From: Micromussa lordhowensis
Lineage: Eukaryota > Cnidaria > Anthozoa > Scleractinia > Lobophylliidae
Direction: 5' to 3'
NCBI GenBank assembly: GCA_964020085.1
Contig: OZ026609.1
Span: forward strand, 4,080,697 to 4,144,696
DNA length: 64,000 nt
The position numbers and the translations under genes are program-made. Shown here in pieces: positions 1-10,653 of this stretch; position 1 is the stretch's first letter, and every line of letters begins with the position of its first letter. The notes beneath the pieces are model-generated. The model was given only the letters and a program-made list of their open reading frames with translations, ran no database searches and had not been told where the DNA came from.

Positions 1-520
1 ATATGCACCTCACTTCCCGCTCTCGAAGGTGCCTTCCATACATCTACCTAAAATTGAGACGGAAATTAATTTGCGTGAGGATTCAAAAAGTAATTGGTTT
101 TGTATCAGCTACGCTACACGATTGGCGTGAAATAAAAACTTGCGCCACTTTTTCATCCAATTAGAGAGAAAACCATAACCAATTGTTACTCACTCTCACT
201 CATTTTCCCGCGCTTTGCGTCAGCTACATGTAACTACTTCGAAACGTGATTAGTTCCCTGGATTGTCTGTGAACCTTGTAGTTGGCTAAAGTGATAACTT
301 TGCTTTTGGTTTTATAATACCCAAATGAAAACTGCTCTACATTTGTACAAGGATAATTATGCTTTACGATTGGTCAATAATTCATACATTTATTTTCATA
401 TATTTATTGATTTACAAGCTTATATTTTCCTCTTCGTTTGTAGGTATAAATTGTTAAGATCCTGGGAATGAGGTGTTTTTTTCCTGAAGCACAATATCAT
501 AGTGATCTAGACTATTTCTC
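1..520. other. gene-free left edge
   Basis: I see no supportable coding exon here. Positions about 85-330 read like old dispersed-repeat DNA (several ATTGG/CCAAT words and short inverted stretches), but no second copy lies in the window to prove it. Confidence 0.4.
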
Positions 521-800
521 GGAGGCAGCGTGGTGGAGTGGTTTAGGGCGCTGGTGTTGTAATCTTGAGGCCTCCACCCTGTCACTAGTGGGATTTGTTT
601 CTCGGTAGTCCCGAGCTCAAATACTCGGTCACGCTTTGTAAATAGCCAACTGGTCTGCCTCCAGCCAGTTGGGATTTTTAACTATGTTACGTTTATTTGA
701 AATAATTGTTTCCTTTCAGTGGCATGCCTGTAAACTAACTAAGTTTAGTGCTTGTATAGCTAAGTGCATGGCCACTATAAATAAGATTACATTTACATTT
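521..800 (+). mobile_element. tRNA-derived SINE, copy 1
   Basis: The head carries an A-box-like TGGTGGAGTGG at 531-541 followed by a tRNA-like arm. The body shares a block around CAGTTGGGATTTTTAA and a later GTGGCATGCCTGTRAACTA block with the copy at 38212-38430, and the CAGTTGGGATT region with the minus-strand copy at 6438-6660. Three related copies with a tRNA-like 5' end indicate a SINE family. The B box is degenerate, so this copy is probably inactive. The small ORF across 669-926 lies inside the repeat and is not a gene. Confidence 0.65.
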
Positions 801-3800
801 ACTATTACAATTTATATACTTTCTCACTTTTCTTTCACAAAACTTACGTCAGGTCGAGTTTGTAGTAGCTCACTAAGGAAAGTGACGTCATCATTTGACC
901 GTGGTACCACTCGGAGGACCTTGTGACTAAAATATTAATATTTACGAGATATGGCGGTGCAAATAAAAGCATAGCAGAATATGGTTTAGAAGGCTAACAA
1001 TTTCTATATTCCCAGTCGTTTGTTGATCTACAAGACCAGTTGTCCTAACGACAAGCTATGAAAGAGGTTTTGCGCTAAAGTAAAGTTATTGCAAATTGAA
1101 TACATCAGTGAATGCGTTCCTAGCTGCCCTCCGACTTACGATCCTTTCTTAAGTCTATTCTTCAAAGTACTCTAGAGCGACAAATTAAGCATACTCCTGC
1201 TTCTCAATCGAGTTCAAGATACAAGATGTAACGTTGTATACCGCCAAGGAAGCGTCAAACGGCGAGAATGAAATAAGAGAACGACCTCAGCAGATAAAAC
1301 ACACAACTCGAAGGTTTTAATGAACTGTTTCGAACACGCCGCTTATATCGGAGCTTAAATGTACGGTCAAACACGCCTCTTGAAAGAAAAATTAAAATAT
1401 CGTCACGTCATGGAAGACAAATTAAATAATAGCCTGCGAACAGGCTCCCAGCGAGGACGCAAAGTGAGCCGACGAGCGCGAAAGTGAAGAATTCAGTGAT
1501 CGAAGCGATCGGGGCGGCGCGGGGGAACCTGTAGACTTTGTCGGCCGCTGACTGCCATATGTTGCTTAGAATGTCTGCTGCCTTTTCCTACATCAAGGAA
1601 GCAAATGTATGATAAATCGTCACAACACAGCGTTGAATGTTGCAAATATAGCGAAACCGAATATAACACCGGCTAAGCTACACAAAACAAATCTTGGTCG
1701 AGTCTCGATATTTTCATCAAACAAAGGTGGTTGTCGAAATGTCAATTGCTACTGGCGGCATTGCTTTTAGGAGTTCCAAACAGCGTTCATCGAAAATATG
1801 TATAAAAATCTTCAAAAAAGCAATGCTGAATTAAATGTAAACAGACACGTGGAGCACTCAAACAGAAACAAAATCACTTGGTACAATAATTGCAACGCGG
1901 CTGTTGAGCAATGGCTCGCTGTTTTAGAAAAAAATATCGGTTTCCATACAGTAGTATTCAAGAGAAAAGAAAACCAATAAAAATCACAAAATGATAGCAG
2001 GCATTGATGAAAACTATTCAGAAATCCAAAATACTACTAAAATACTAATTGCTAGCACTGATATCGCTTTATTCACTTTTCACCCAGCCTTGCGTTGGAT
2101 AGCCCGAGTCATAAAATGTAATGTCGCCAAAAGGGGTTCAGGTCCCAGGCGTGCCATGCGTAGAGAGTGAAAACTGGCGACCAGATAAGACAGATTGCTT
2201 TATCGGGTGCTCGCACCGGCTCCGTGTACGAGTTCAAACTACGAAAACACTGGCAAGAAACTATGAGTACTGACTTAAAAACAAACTATGGTGTTGAGAC
2301 GAACACCGCAGATGTTGAAAAAATCAAGAATCGTCGTAAAGAGACCTTCGAAGATGAGGCAAGCAACACGCAATTAGACAAAGAGGATACTCAACAAAGC
2401 AACTTTAATAGTAAATATGTAAGCGAAACTCTTGTGTTAAAATATCTTGATTCTTTTATTTGTTTTTACTATGTTCAATAAGCTTACTTGTAAAGTACCA
2501 TTTGATATTGCGGTTCGAAGCCCGAGTAAATGCTCTTAGAGCGTCTAGTTTTCATATTGCGTACTCGCTCGAAGACTGGGTCGTTCGCGATACGGAAATT
2601 ATACAAACAGATTCGTGAGAAAAAAACATATCAAGCAGTGAACATATAGTAATCTATACATAATTGATTTTCCCAGCATTGTATATTATAATGCGCTCTA
2701 TATGCTGGAACAGCGGACATCTTGGTTTCATGTTCATTTACTTCCTTTTGATAATTAAAACCTTCCTAAAGTGAAAATTAGTGAAGCTTCAAATATTTGA
2801 ATACCTGTTGCATATTGATTAATAAAAAGAGCAAAAAGATGCGGTATTTTAACTGGGTAAAGATATTCTTACATCGACTAATATCCCTTGTTAAGTCAAT
2901 AAACGCTGCGTTAGCAAACACTGCTCGTTTATATATACAAAGTTATTTCTGAAAAAAAAAAAAAACCGAAAAGTCTAAAACAAAAATCTTCGTTGTACAG
3001 TTTTAGATTAATCAGTGGTGTCCTCTCTGTTCAGTGGAACTTAGCGCAATTTGTCCAGTGCAGTTGGAAACAGCATGCAAACCATTCACGGAAGTGAGAG
3101 GAGTTCACTTCTGTCTTATGAACACGTTCCTGAAGCTTCTCAAAGTTTAAAAAAAACATGCAAGGAATACGCCATCCCTTTAAGCTATAACTTTTATAAT
3201 TCATCAAATGAACTGACTTACCCTTTGTAGCGTTTTGCACTTTGAACATGGCCAGCAATGAAAATAATTATAAAAACAGTCCCAAGGTAGAAACAGCACC
3301 TTCCGCGTATCGTCATGTTAATCCAAAATGAAAGCATATCAAATGATCAAATATTTACGGGCAAAAGTTGTTCGTCCAGATTTTAAATCAAGATGCTTCA
3401 TCAGCTTGTGGTATACTGAAAATTACCTACTGAGTCAAAAGAAAAAATGACAGATGTGTTTAGAATTATTCATAGCTAATGAACAGTTATTTTACTCCTT
3501 ACGATACCAGGTGCGTAACCAAGAACAAAGGCGAGAAAAAATAATGCAAAATTTTGAAATTGGAGACTTCGTTTGACTATATCACTAAATCTCTAAAACA
3601 AACTAAAAATATATTGATTGCAGATTAGCTAGATAAATTTGTATTTTAAACTTATGAATAGAAAAATTGATCACATACTAAGTTTCAAGATTCTTTATCG
3701 CTATTTTGATGAACGCTTCACGTTCAAACGAAACGAACAGTACGTCCCCACTTTTGAACACCGCTTGGTAAGAGACATTATAAATCAAAGGAATCAGAAA

Positions 3801-5148
3801 AAATAATGATATTCTAATATTTCGATATCTCAATGTTTCAAGTTCGAATACTGTTCAATAAGGGATTACCTGTTGTTAGTTGTTGTTTTTTTGCGATTCA
3901 CTAACCCAGCAACTGAACAAGTTTTACAATAGAATAAGACCGTGTGCTGTTCCTAAGGTAACTGAAGTCACTTGAAAGTCACTTGAAAGGCAAGTTTCGT
4001 CACCTCTAAGCAAAGCATCATATTGTAGTTTCTTTACAAGGAACCAAAACTCTGTAATTAGAATGTTCAGCAAGGATAATGTAGTATAATTTATGCATTT
4101 AAACATGTTTTACCATGATCTTGTCTTTAACGACTTTCATGTCCGTGGTATCAAATAACGCTGCGTTGATCTACGAAACACCGATCGATGGTTCGAAATA
4201 ATACTGGTTGTTTATCATTTACACGGAGAAACAGATTGGTCAACCGTTGTCCAAATAGTACGCAGAAAATGCCTGATGGTTGAATTCGTTCGGATCGGCT
4301 ATTTACTCTCAAAAAGTACCAATTTACCGAAAGAGACTAGAAGGAGTTTGACCTCCAAGTGGCGGTGAAGAATTGCAAATGGTAAGCATATTTCCACGCA
4401 GATATTTCGTTTGTAAATTTTGGACTACTTTTCAAGACGCTCCGTTCAGTCGAGCCTAAATTGTCTTACATTTACATTCTGACTGAAATTTTCGGAATTT
4501 TTGGGTAAATGTTCAAAAACGTACAACTGTCTCTCCTTGCAATTAAGTGTAAAAAAATCAAAACAAAAGGCTTTTCTTGCTTTAATTACTTCCTTGTTGA
4601 CCAACAGCACACCAGCACAAAACTTGGTCCTTGTATAAAAATTAATTGGTTTTTGACTGTGGAATGTAAATAAATAGATAAATGAATCTTAACATTCTTG
4701 CGAAATTGAAATAGATGGAAGTAGAAAAATTCCTAGTTTAGCTTAACCCTTTTTTAGCAATCTTAACAAACCCTTATTTCTTTGCTCTGTAATCAGACCA
4801 AAAATGTGCTTTTTTGACTAGAACGCTTATAGGTAAATCTGTTATTGATATATCTTCAATGAATTTACCTCATAGTGCAAAGATTCTGTACAGCTTCCAG
4901 GAAACTTGGTTTTTAAATCGTGAATGAAATGAACGACTTATATCAAACATGAATTAAATGGTGAAAAAATTTGGTGTAAACTCCCTAGGTAACCTGGCAA
5001 TTCTATATAAAGTTAATGTTAAATTTGTAATGCAGGCGCGTACAACACGGGTTCGCTCATGTGTTGAAGACTCTCACGTGTTGGTTAAAAAGTGACTTAT
5101 TCCAGGCCTTATTTCGGGGAATTTGGCTATCTGAACAGTTCTTGTATT
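801..5148. other. 4.3 kb without a supportable gene
   Basis: AT-rich intergenic DNA. A GC-rich patch at 1430-1560 looks like repeat debris. Small ORFs (for example 1798-1980 and 2167-2481) lack a recognisable domain or convincing start. Nothing else is visible. Confidence 0.4.
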
Positions 5149-5549
5149 GCTGGTTTTCACATGACGTCACTAAATTTTAAACTTCAGAAATATTGATCCT
5201 CCTGAAATTTTACTTGCATGCTGTATGTGAGGGCAGCTTAAAACTAATATTCATACATATTTTCACTCCGAATGGGTTCTTGGTTTAGTGATAGACTACC
5301 CTTGAATTTCTAAGCTTCTGTGTGACGTGACATTTACATGACGGACGAGAGAGCTGTTATGTTGGTTTAAAAGGTGACTTATTTCGGGGAATTCTGCTAT
5401 CTGAACAGTTCTTGTATTAGAATAAAGTACTATTGTTACGTTTTTGAGTTATTCGAGAGATAAATTCACTCTTTCGTAGCAAAACTCAGTGACAGATGTT
5501 TCTGCTGGTTTCCGGCCGCCATGTTGGTGCCCATGTACATGGGCACCAG

Positions 5550-5583
<34 letters not shown>

Positions 5584-5658
5584 GGAAAACGTTTCTTCGC
5601 ATATCTTCCATGAGAAAAATTTCTGTGATCTGAATCTTGGCGAGAGTCTTTGCATATG

Positions 5659-5697
<39 letters not shown>

Positions 5698-5722
5698 AAA
5701 CGGTTTTGATTTTTTATTTTGG

Positions 5723-5753
<31 letters not shown>

Positions 5754-6076
5754 GCAATTAGAAAAAGTATTATTTTAATTTTTTTGAGTTCCTCGGGAGA
5801 TAAACTCACACTTTTGTAGCAAAGCTCAGTTCCAGATGTTTCTGATGGTTTCCGGCCGCCATGGATGGCGGATGGGCACCAACATGGCATCTCCATACAA
5901 ATCTCTATAAATTTGTGAAAAAGTTTCTCCGCATATCTTGCATAAGAAAAATTAATGTGACCTGAATCTTGGCAAGAGTCTTTTGCATACCTTCTTTCTT
6001 TTCTCAGATTCTGGACTAATCTATTGAACGGTTTTAATTTTTATTTTGAATGGCGTGACACTGAAAACCAGTGGCC
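5149..6076. mobile_element. DNA-transposon-like element with duplicated right half
   Basis: The left end (5149-5172) reads TTGCTGGTTTTCACATGACG and is matched in inverted orientation at 5735-5761 (GTGACACTGAAAACCAGCAA) and again at 6053-6072. The segment from about 5424 to 5760 is followed by a diverged direct copy at 5761-6076; both contain the CTCGGGAGATAAA, TTTCCGGCCGCCATG and CTATAAATTTG blocks. A GCCATG...CATGGC palindrome sits at 5518-5555. A related element is at 43815-44404. Non-autonomous: no transposase is visible. Confidence 0.6.
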
Positions 6077-6437
6077 AGATATGACTATGTTTGTATAACA
6101 TCATTTGCGGGTAAACAACGACATGGGCTGCATTGGTCTAAACATACAAAGCTGATCCTAAAGTTTTAATAGCTGCACAGTTGGTACTTGTAATTATTCA
6201 GATGTGTTCACAAACTGAAGTAATGTACAAGTCTGATATTGCAAACGCAGTTAACTAGTTTGGCGAACGTGATCGCATATTAAATTCGATTTCTTCTCCA
6301 CATCCGTATCAATGATGTGAATATCTTTAGCCGCTTCCTCCGTGTCAGGTCCTCCGTGTCAGTTCAGAGGATCCTCTCTCTCTTGAAGAACGAAGTAATG
6401 TAACCTGCTGAACAAGGTACATGTATATAACATATAA
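6077..6437. other. gene-free spacer
   Basis: No gene, RNA or clear repeat structure seen. Confidence 0.35.
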
Positions 6438-6660
6438 CCTTTATTCACCATCGTCAGGCTTTATAGCACAAAGGCTTGTGGGGCCCAGCAAACAACTGAA
6501 ACAAATAATTCAAATTGAACATAACATTGCTAAGAATCCCAACTAAACGGAGGTAAACCAGTTATTTACAGGCGTAGCTAAGGATTTGAACTCGGGGCTA
6601 CCGTGAAACAAATCCAAATAGTGTAGTGAGAGCGGGACTCGAACCCGATACCGCTGGATT
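6438..6660 (-). mobile_element. tRNA-derived SINE, copy 3
   Basis: On the minus strand a B-box-like GGTTCGAGTCCCGC (6630-6643) precedes the same body as copy 1 (CGGTAGCCCCGAGTTCAAAT, then TTAGTTGGGATTCTTAGCAA). The 5' tRNA-like part continues to about 6665. The orientation is opposite to the other two copies. Confidence 0.6.
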
Positions 6661-6961
6661 TCGAGTCAGATCTTACGAGCTATCATCGGTCAATGCTTGA
6701 TTGTGGTTAAAAACGATCAATACCCCTACATGAAACAGGGGAAGGAGAGGGGGCATATATTCAAGAAGAATTTTGCCGATAGGAAGCGCGTATTTGAGGC
6801 GAGACGCTAATTCGAGGATTTGTGGTAACCGAGCTAAAAGAGATTCTTAACCGGTCTGTTGCCCATTTATGCTCACAGAAACGAATTACCGCCTGACCTA
6901 AGCCAAGACAAACAAAACTAGGCAGTTCGTTTTGAGACATTATTCGTCTTTTTCCACATTT

Positions 6962-7330
6962 AAAAATGACTTCCAGTCTGTACTGCGTCCTCGCAAAAAT
7001 TTGTTTACGTTTTGTTTTGATTCATGTAAGACGTCACAAAATGTACCTTCCTCAACTCTATACGTGATGTAAATTAATATGTCAACCGCCACTATGGATG
7101 CGAAGCTCTATTAATGCTTATACCAGGTGAAACAACATGGTAGCTATAAAGCTGACAGAACCTGCTGCTAAACGAATTTAAAATGTTTCAAAGATAAGGT
7201 AAGCGGTTCGACTGAGGCTCATTCTCGACCACAGAGCTCCTAGAAAGCGAAGGGTCTGTGGTCGAGAATGGAGTTAGACTCACAAACATTGAGGTGCTGA
7301 GACTCCCAGTGCGGACTGGAAATCATCTTT
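6962..7330. mobile_element. 369-bp MITE, copy A
   Basis: The ends are imperfect inverted repeats (left AAAAATGACTTCCAGTCTGT, right GGACTGGAAATCATCTTT). The internal sequence is collinear with 24793-25160, including GTCACAAAATGTA, CCGCCACTATGGATGCGAAG and CAAAGATAAG. Two copies of equal length with shared ends define a MITE family. No coding capacity. Confidence 0.65.
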
Positions 7331-7842
7331 AATACCGAGAAACATAACCAGAAACCATTAAAAACGTGCAGTTAAGTTTGGCCAAAGAGATTTTCCAGGC
7401 CCCTGAGATACCGCTATATTATTTTCTCTGTTTAACTCCAAAAGTGTATACACACACTCACACACAAGACAGACGACCTGCACTTGATAGCTTTTTATCC
7501 TGACATCTTTCTTTCCTCAAGATTTATTTCTCCCCTAGCCTTCTCCCCTAGCCTATTAAATGCAAATAAAATATAGAAAGACTGAGAATAGAAGTAGCTA
7601 GTCAGGTATAATTAGAGTATGTGGTCATAACGTATTTATTTGTTCATAGTCTGCTAACAGTCTATTTAAAAAAAAATAAATAAATAAGGGGGAAAGGCAG
7701 CATGCGGCGTTATTATATGACCTTCGTTTGTAGCGGACATAACGCGCGCTCTAATTTGCTAACACTAGGGCATTATTCTCCCGTTATACCCACGGGCCAA
7801 TTACAGGCCTGCAAAAGCCAAGCAAAAAGGTATATGATAAAC
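7331..7842. other. gene-free spacer
   Basis: No gene is visible. A short CA-rich run (about 7450-7465) and A/T-rich DNA only. Confidence 0.35.
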
Positions 7843-7963
7843 AACTTATTAACCTCGAACGATCGGTCTTTACGGGAAAATCTCAAACGTCGGCCTTGCC
7901 GAATTGTATGGCAAGGTCTCGGTCTAAGATTTTCCCGTTAAGACCTCACTCTCGGTTAATAAG
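7843..7963. repeat. foldback MITE (about 120 bp)
   Basis: The arms are AACTTATTAACC near 7843 and GGTTAATAAGT near 7954. Between them ACGGGAAAATCTC (left) pairs with GATTTTCCCGT (right), and GGCCTTGCCG pairs with GGCAAGG around a loop near 7900. A nearly complete hairpin with no protein content. Confidence 0.65.
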
Positions 7964-8773
7964 TAGTTAGTAATGATCTTAGGACGAAAATGGATTGGCA
8001 CGAGACAATGGTGTGTCGCGCCATAAAATATACCGGTAGTCGGTACTTGTTAGAACTTAATAGACATGACCGCTTTACAAGTTTACAGCAAATTAGCTTC
8101 AGTAGTGTGGCAAAGATCTAACAACTGACCGCTTACTAAAATAACCGCTGAGGCGATGTGGGGCCGCTATTTACATGATCATGAACAGTTTGGTTGTGAT
8201 GTGAACTGTTTCTAATTGGCTTTATTTTGAAATAAAACTTTAAAAAAAGCTGCGCAGTTCGACAGTTATTACTAAAGACTAAATATGCCGTATAAAGTCA
8301 ATATGGCCCAGCTTTCCCTTAGCTAATACCTTTCAATTTATACTTTCGATTTATTTTATTTAAAACTCAGTAAAACATCTTCAGTAACTGCAATAGTATA
8401 TACTATAGCAAGACTTCGCCTTACTGTCACCTCCGATACCGCCACTTTATTTTGTCTCAGCAGAACGGCCCTGCATTTTCTTACAGGAAAACCCCATTAA
8501 TGCAGCCGGCACGTTAATACGGCCAATGGCCACATTCTGAAATCCCAACTGACCTGTATAATCCTTTATAATTTTACCCCGTTATATAGCTACTCAAACC
8601 AATTACGTTCATTTTTCCATTGTTAATATTTCATACACTGATTCAAGTTTAATCTTTTTAAAATTAGAAGTCTGCATACCGGATGTTCATATTGAAGAAC
8701 AGTGTTTAGAAGTGCAGTTGTGTTCACGTGTGATAGACTTCAGTCAATTTAGACTACAATGTAGTCAGACTTA
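7964..8773. other. gene-free spacer with repeat debris
   Basis: About 8390-8540 contains transposon-like phrases (GGAAAACCCCATTAATGC, TTAATACGGCCAATGGCCAC). No partner end lies in the window, so I cannot define an element. Confidence 0.3.
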
Positions 8774-8912
8774 TTACATGCCCGCGCGTGGATACGAATT
8801 TTATCTTAATTCGAGTGTTCAACTCGATATCTCTCGAGTGAGCGCAGCGAACGAGTAAGATATCGAGTTGAACGCGAGAAGATAAAATTCATATCCATAA
8901 GCGGGCATGTAA
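8774..8912. repeat. palindromic MITE (139 bp)
   Basis: Termini TTACATGCCCGC and GCGGGCATGTAA are exact inverted repeats. Internal arms (GAATTTTATCTT / AAGATAAAATTC and TCAACTCGATATCT / AGATATCGAGTTGA) pair around a loop containing GAGTGAGCGCAGCGAACGAG. Confidence 0.75.
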
Positions 8913-8944
8913 TGCTCTTTTGATTATATAAACATACTAATGAC

Positions 8945-9137
8945 GGCTTTTTTTACGCTTTTCTGAAGATTTCCAAACATTTTCCGAAGATTTTCGAAGA
9001 TTCTCAAAAAGTTCTCCGAAGGCCAGACAAACGTTTCCGAACATTTTCCGAAAATATCCGAAGATTACCGAAGATTTCCGAAGATTTCCCAAGATAAACG
9101 GAGATATCCGAGGAAGATCCGATGATGTTTCGATCAC
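8945..9137 (-). repeat. ATCTTCGG-type degenerate tandem repeat, array 1
   Basis: On the minus strand the sequence is a run of variants of AATCTTCGGAA spaced 9-12 bp. The same word makes up 37252-37430 (+) and part of 30590-30665 (+). The 37-kb array opens with nearly the same phrase (GAAACATC then TCGGATCTTCCTCG), so the two share an origin. The 66-aa ORF here only translates the repeat. Confidence 0.6.
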
Positions 9138-9164
9138 ACATCAACACATAAAACTTCAGTTTAA

Positions 9165-9325
9165 GGGTAATTTGGTTTTATCAACTGAGTTGATAATTAA
9201 CAATTATTATCGTGATTTGTCAGTGGCGAGCAGAAAAATGCATCGAATTGGTCACCGTAAAGAGATTCGAATCTCTTTACGGTGGTCAGTTCACCTTATC
9301 AACTCAGTTGATAAAACAAAATAAT
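9165..9325. repeat. head-to-head pair of Penelope-type flank fragments
   Basis: The outer arms TTTTATCAACTGAGTTGATAA and its near-complement enclose an inner perfect 32-bp palindrome at 9253-9284 built on CACCGTAAAGAGATTC. The same word order (TCAACTGAGTTGATAA, then GAATTGGYCACCGT, then AAAGAGA) occurs at 38950-39035, where it continues into GCGTTTCGAGCG. I infer two truncated flanking repeats of a Penelope-like element joined head to head. Confidence 0.5.
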
Positions 9326-10460
9326 CTTGTAATACTTCCCACCGACGCAGCTTCACAGTTTCTTTATTCATTCATAACATTATGTAACTATGAGGCTATG
9401 ATTTCAGATCCTACAAAGCACGTAATTCGCCTTTTTTTTACTTTTATTTCATTAACAGATATGTTTATATATAAAAAACCAACAGCGTTTGGCTTACCAA
9501 TGCTCAAACTTATAAAAACAAATTTATCGACGTCACACAGCGTTTGCTTTCCGATGAAAAATAATGTGGAGCTTCTACTCATTTGAGAATTCGTTCAGCA
9601 CCTCGATCGATTTCGAGCTCAAAATATTCTAGCCTTATTCGAGCCCCAAGTTATCACTTGTGTCAGATAGGATTGCGAAGGAAAAACGACGAAGACCTTC
9701 CCTTACAATGTATAAGCTTAAATACGACTTGTGTGTCCTGGTGATACGTTCAGGTCAATCATACAGGGTGCTTTTCGGCTTCCATTGAACGACATTGAGT
9801 TGCTTTAACAGTGAGAGCTTCAAGCTAAAACTTCATACGCTCTCGACCGCACAGAAACCATTCCAAGAATAAGAAACATTGTCACAGAAACAAATCACTT
9901 CGTGAAAAAATCTTTTTCGACCGGCTTGGGCTCAAGCGACTTCCAACGCTTTATATACTGGTTAGTGGATGTAGAAAAAGTTAACAGGAATCGAAGGAAG
10001 GAAGGAGTGCGTGGTCCATCCATACCTATATCTCGGATTAATGACTACATTATTATCCGAGTTGAAAACTATCAAATGCCGTTTTACAAGATTGCGGAGT
10101 GAAAATCTGAAAATTCAAATGCATAGTTTACTTGCCTCCTGAACTTTCCAATTGATTTAATCTTTGTGATATTTTCAAGCAGTGAATTCCACAATAAAGC
10201 AGCGCTGTAGCTGAAACTACGTTTCAATAACTAGCTCGCGGCGTGGGCAAAGTCAATTTCCCAGAAGTGAAACTTTCCTGCAGAAATTTAAAAAAGTTAA
10301 ATTTCATTTCTCACCAAACATGTTTGACGAACCGACAAAATAGTCATCTCTTTTCTCAATTTTAAGATGACGGCAGGACCACTTGTCGGGGGTTTACCGC
10401 CTTCCAAGCCATGCACGGTCGCTGGCACGGCTCTGAAGCGCTGCGGTTCGGTTTTCTTTT
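9326..10460. other. upstream region of the homeobox gene
   Basis: No supportable exon. ORFs at 9388-9582 and 9902-10102 lack any recognisable domain. This is the candidate distal regulatory region of the gene starting at 10654. Confidence 0.35.
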
Positions 10461-10565
10461 TTTCCCGCCGAAAACGATCAACTCTGATTGGTCAGTTCGA
10501 ACCTCAAAGCGAAAAATATCGGCCGCCTTTGACCGGTGTGATTGACAGCCGGTGTTGGTTATAAG
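10461..10565 (+). promoter_or_regulatory. compact promoter: E2F-like, NF-Y, TALE and TATA-like sites
   Basis: Within 105 bp I read an E2F-like TTTCCCGCC (10461-10469), an inverted CCAAT box CTGATTGGTCAG (10484-10495), an exact PBX-MEIS/PREP decamer TGATTGACAG (10539-10548) and a TATA-like TTATAAG (10559-10565). The ATG is at 10654, so the TATA-like site would place initiation near 10590 and leave a leader of about 60 bases. Site identities are established motifs; their use here is inferred from position. Confidence 0.55.
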
Positions 10566-10653
10566 CAGTAGCCTCCTTTCAAAATACTTGTTGGATAAAG
10601 TCAAACGAAAGTGAGTTATCCTGTTTTAGTTGCGTACCAACATTTATGTTAAA

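Noticed and set aside
2167..2481. 104-residue ORF rich in charged residues
   Set aside because: Opens with GTG right after an in-frame TAG, no domain recognised, no clear splice sites; coding is possible but not supportable.
9212..9586. 124-residue ORF
   Set aside because: Begins inside the head-to-head repeat and runs into AT-rich DNA; chance frame.
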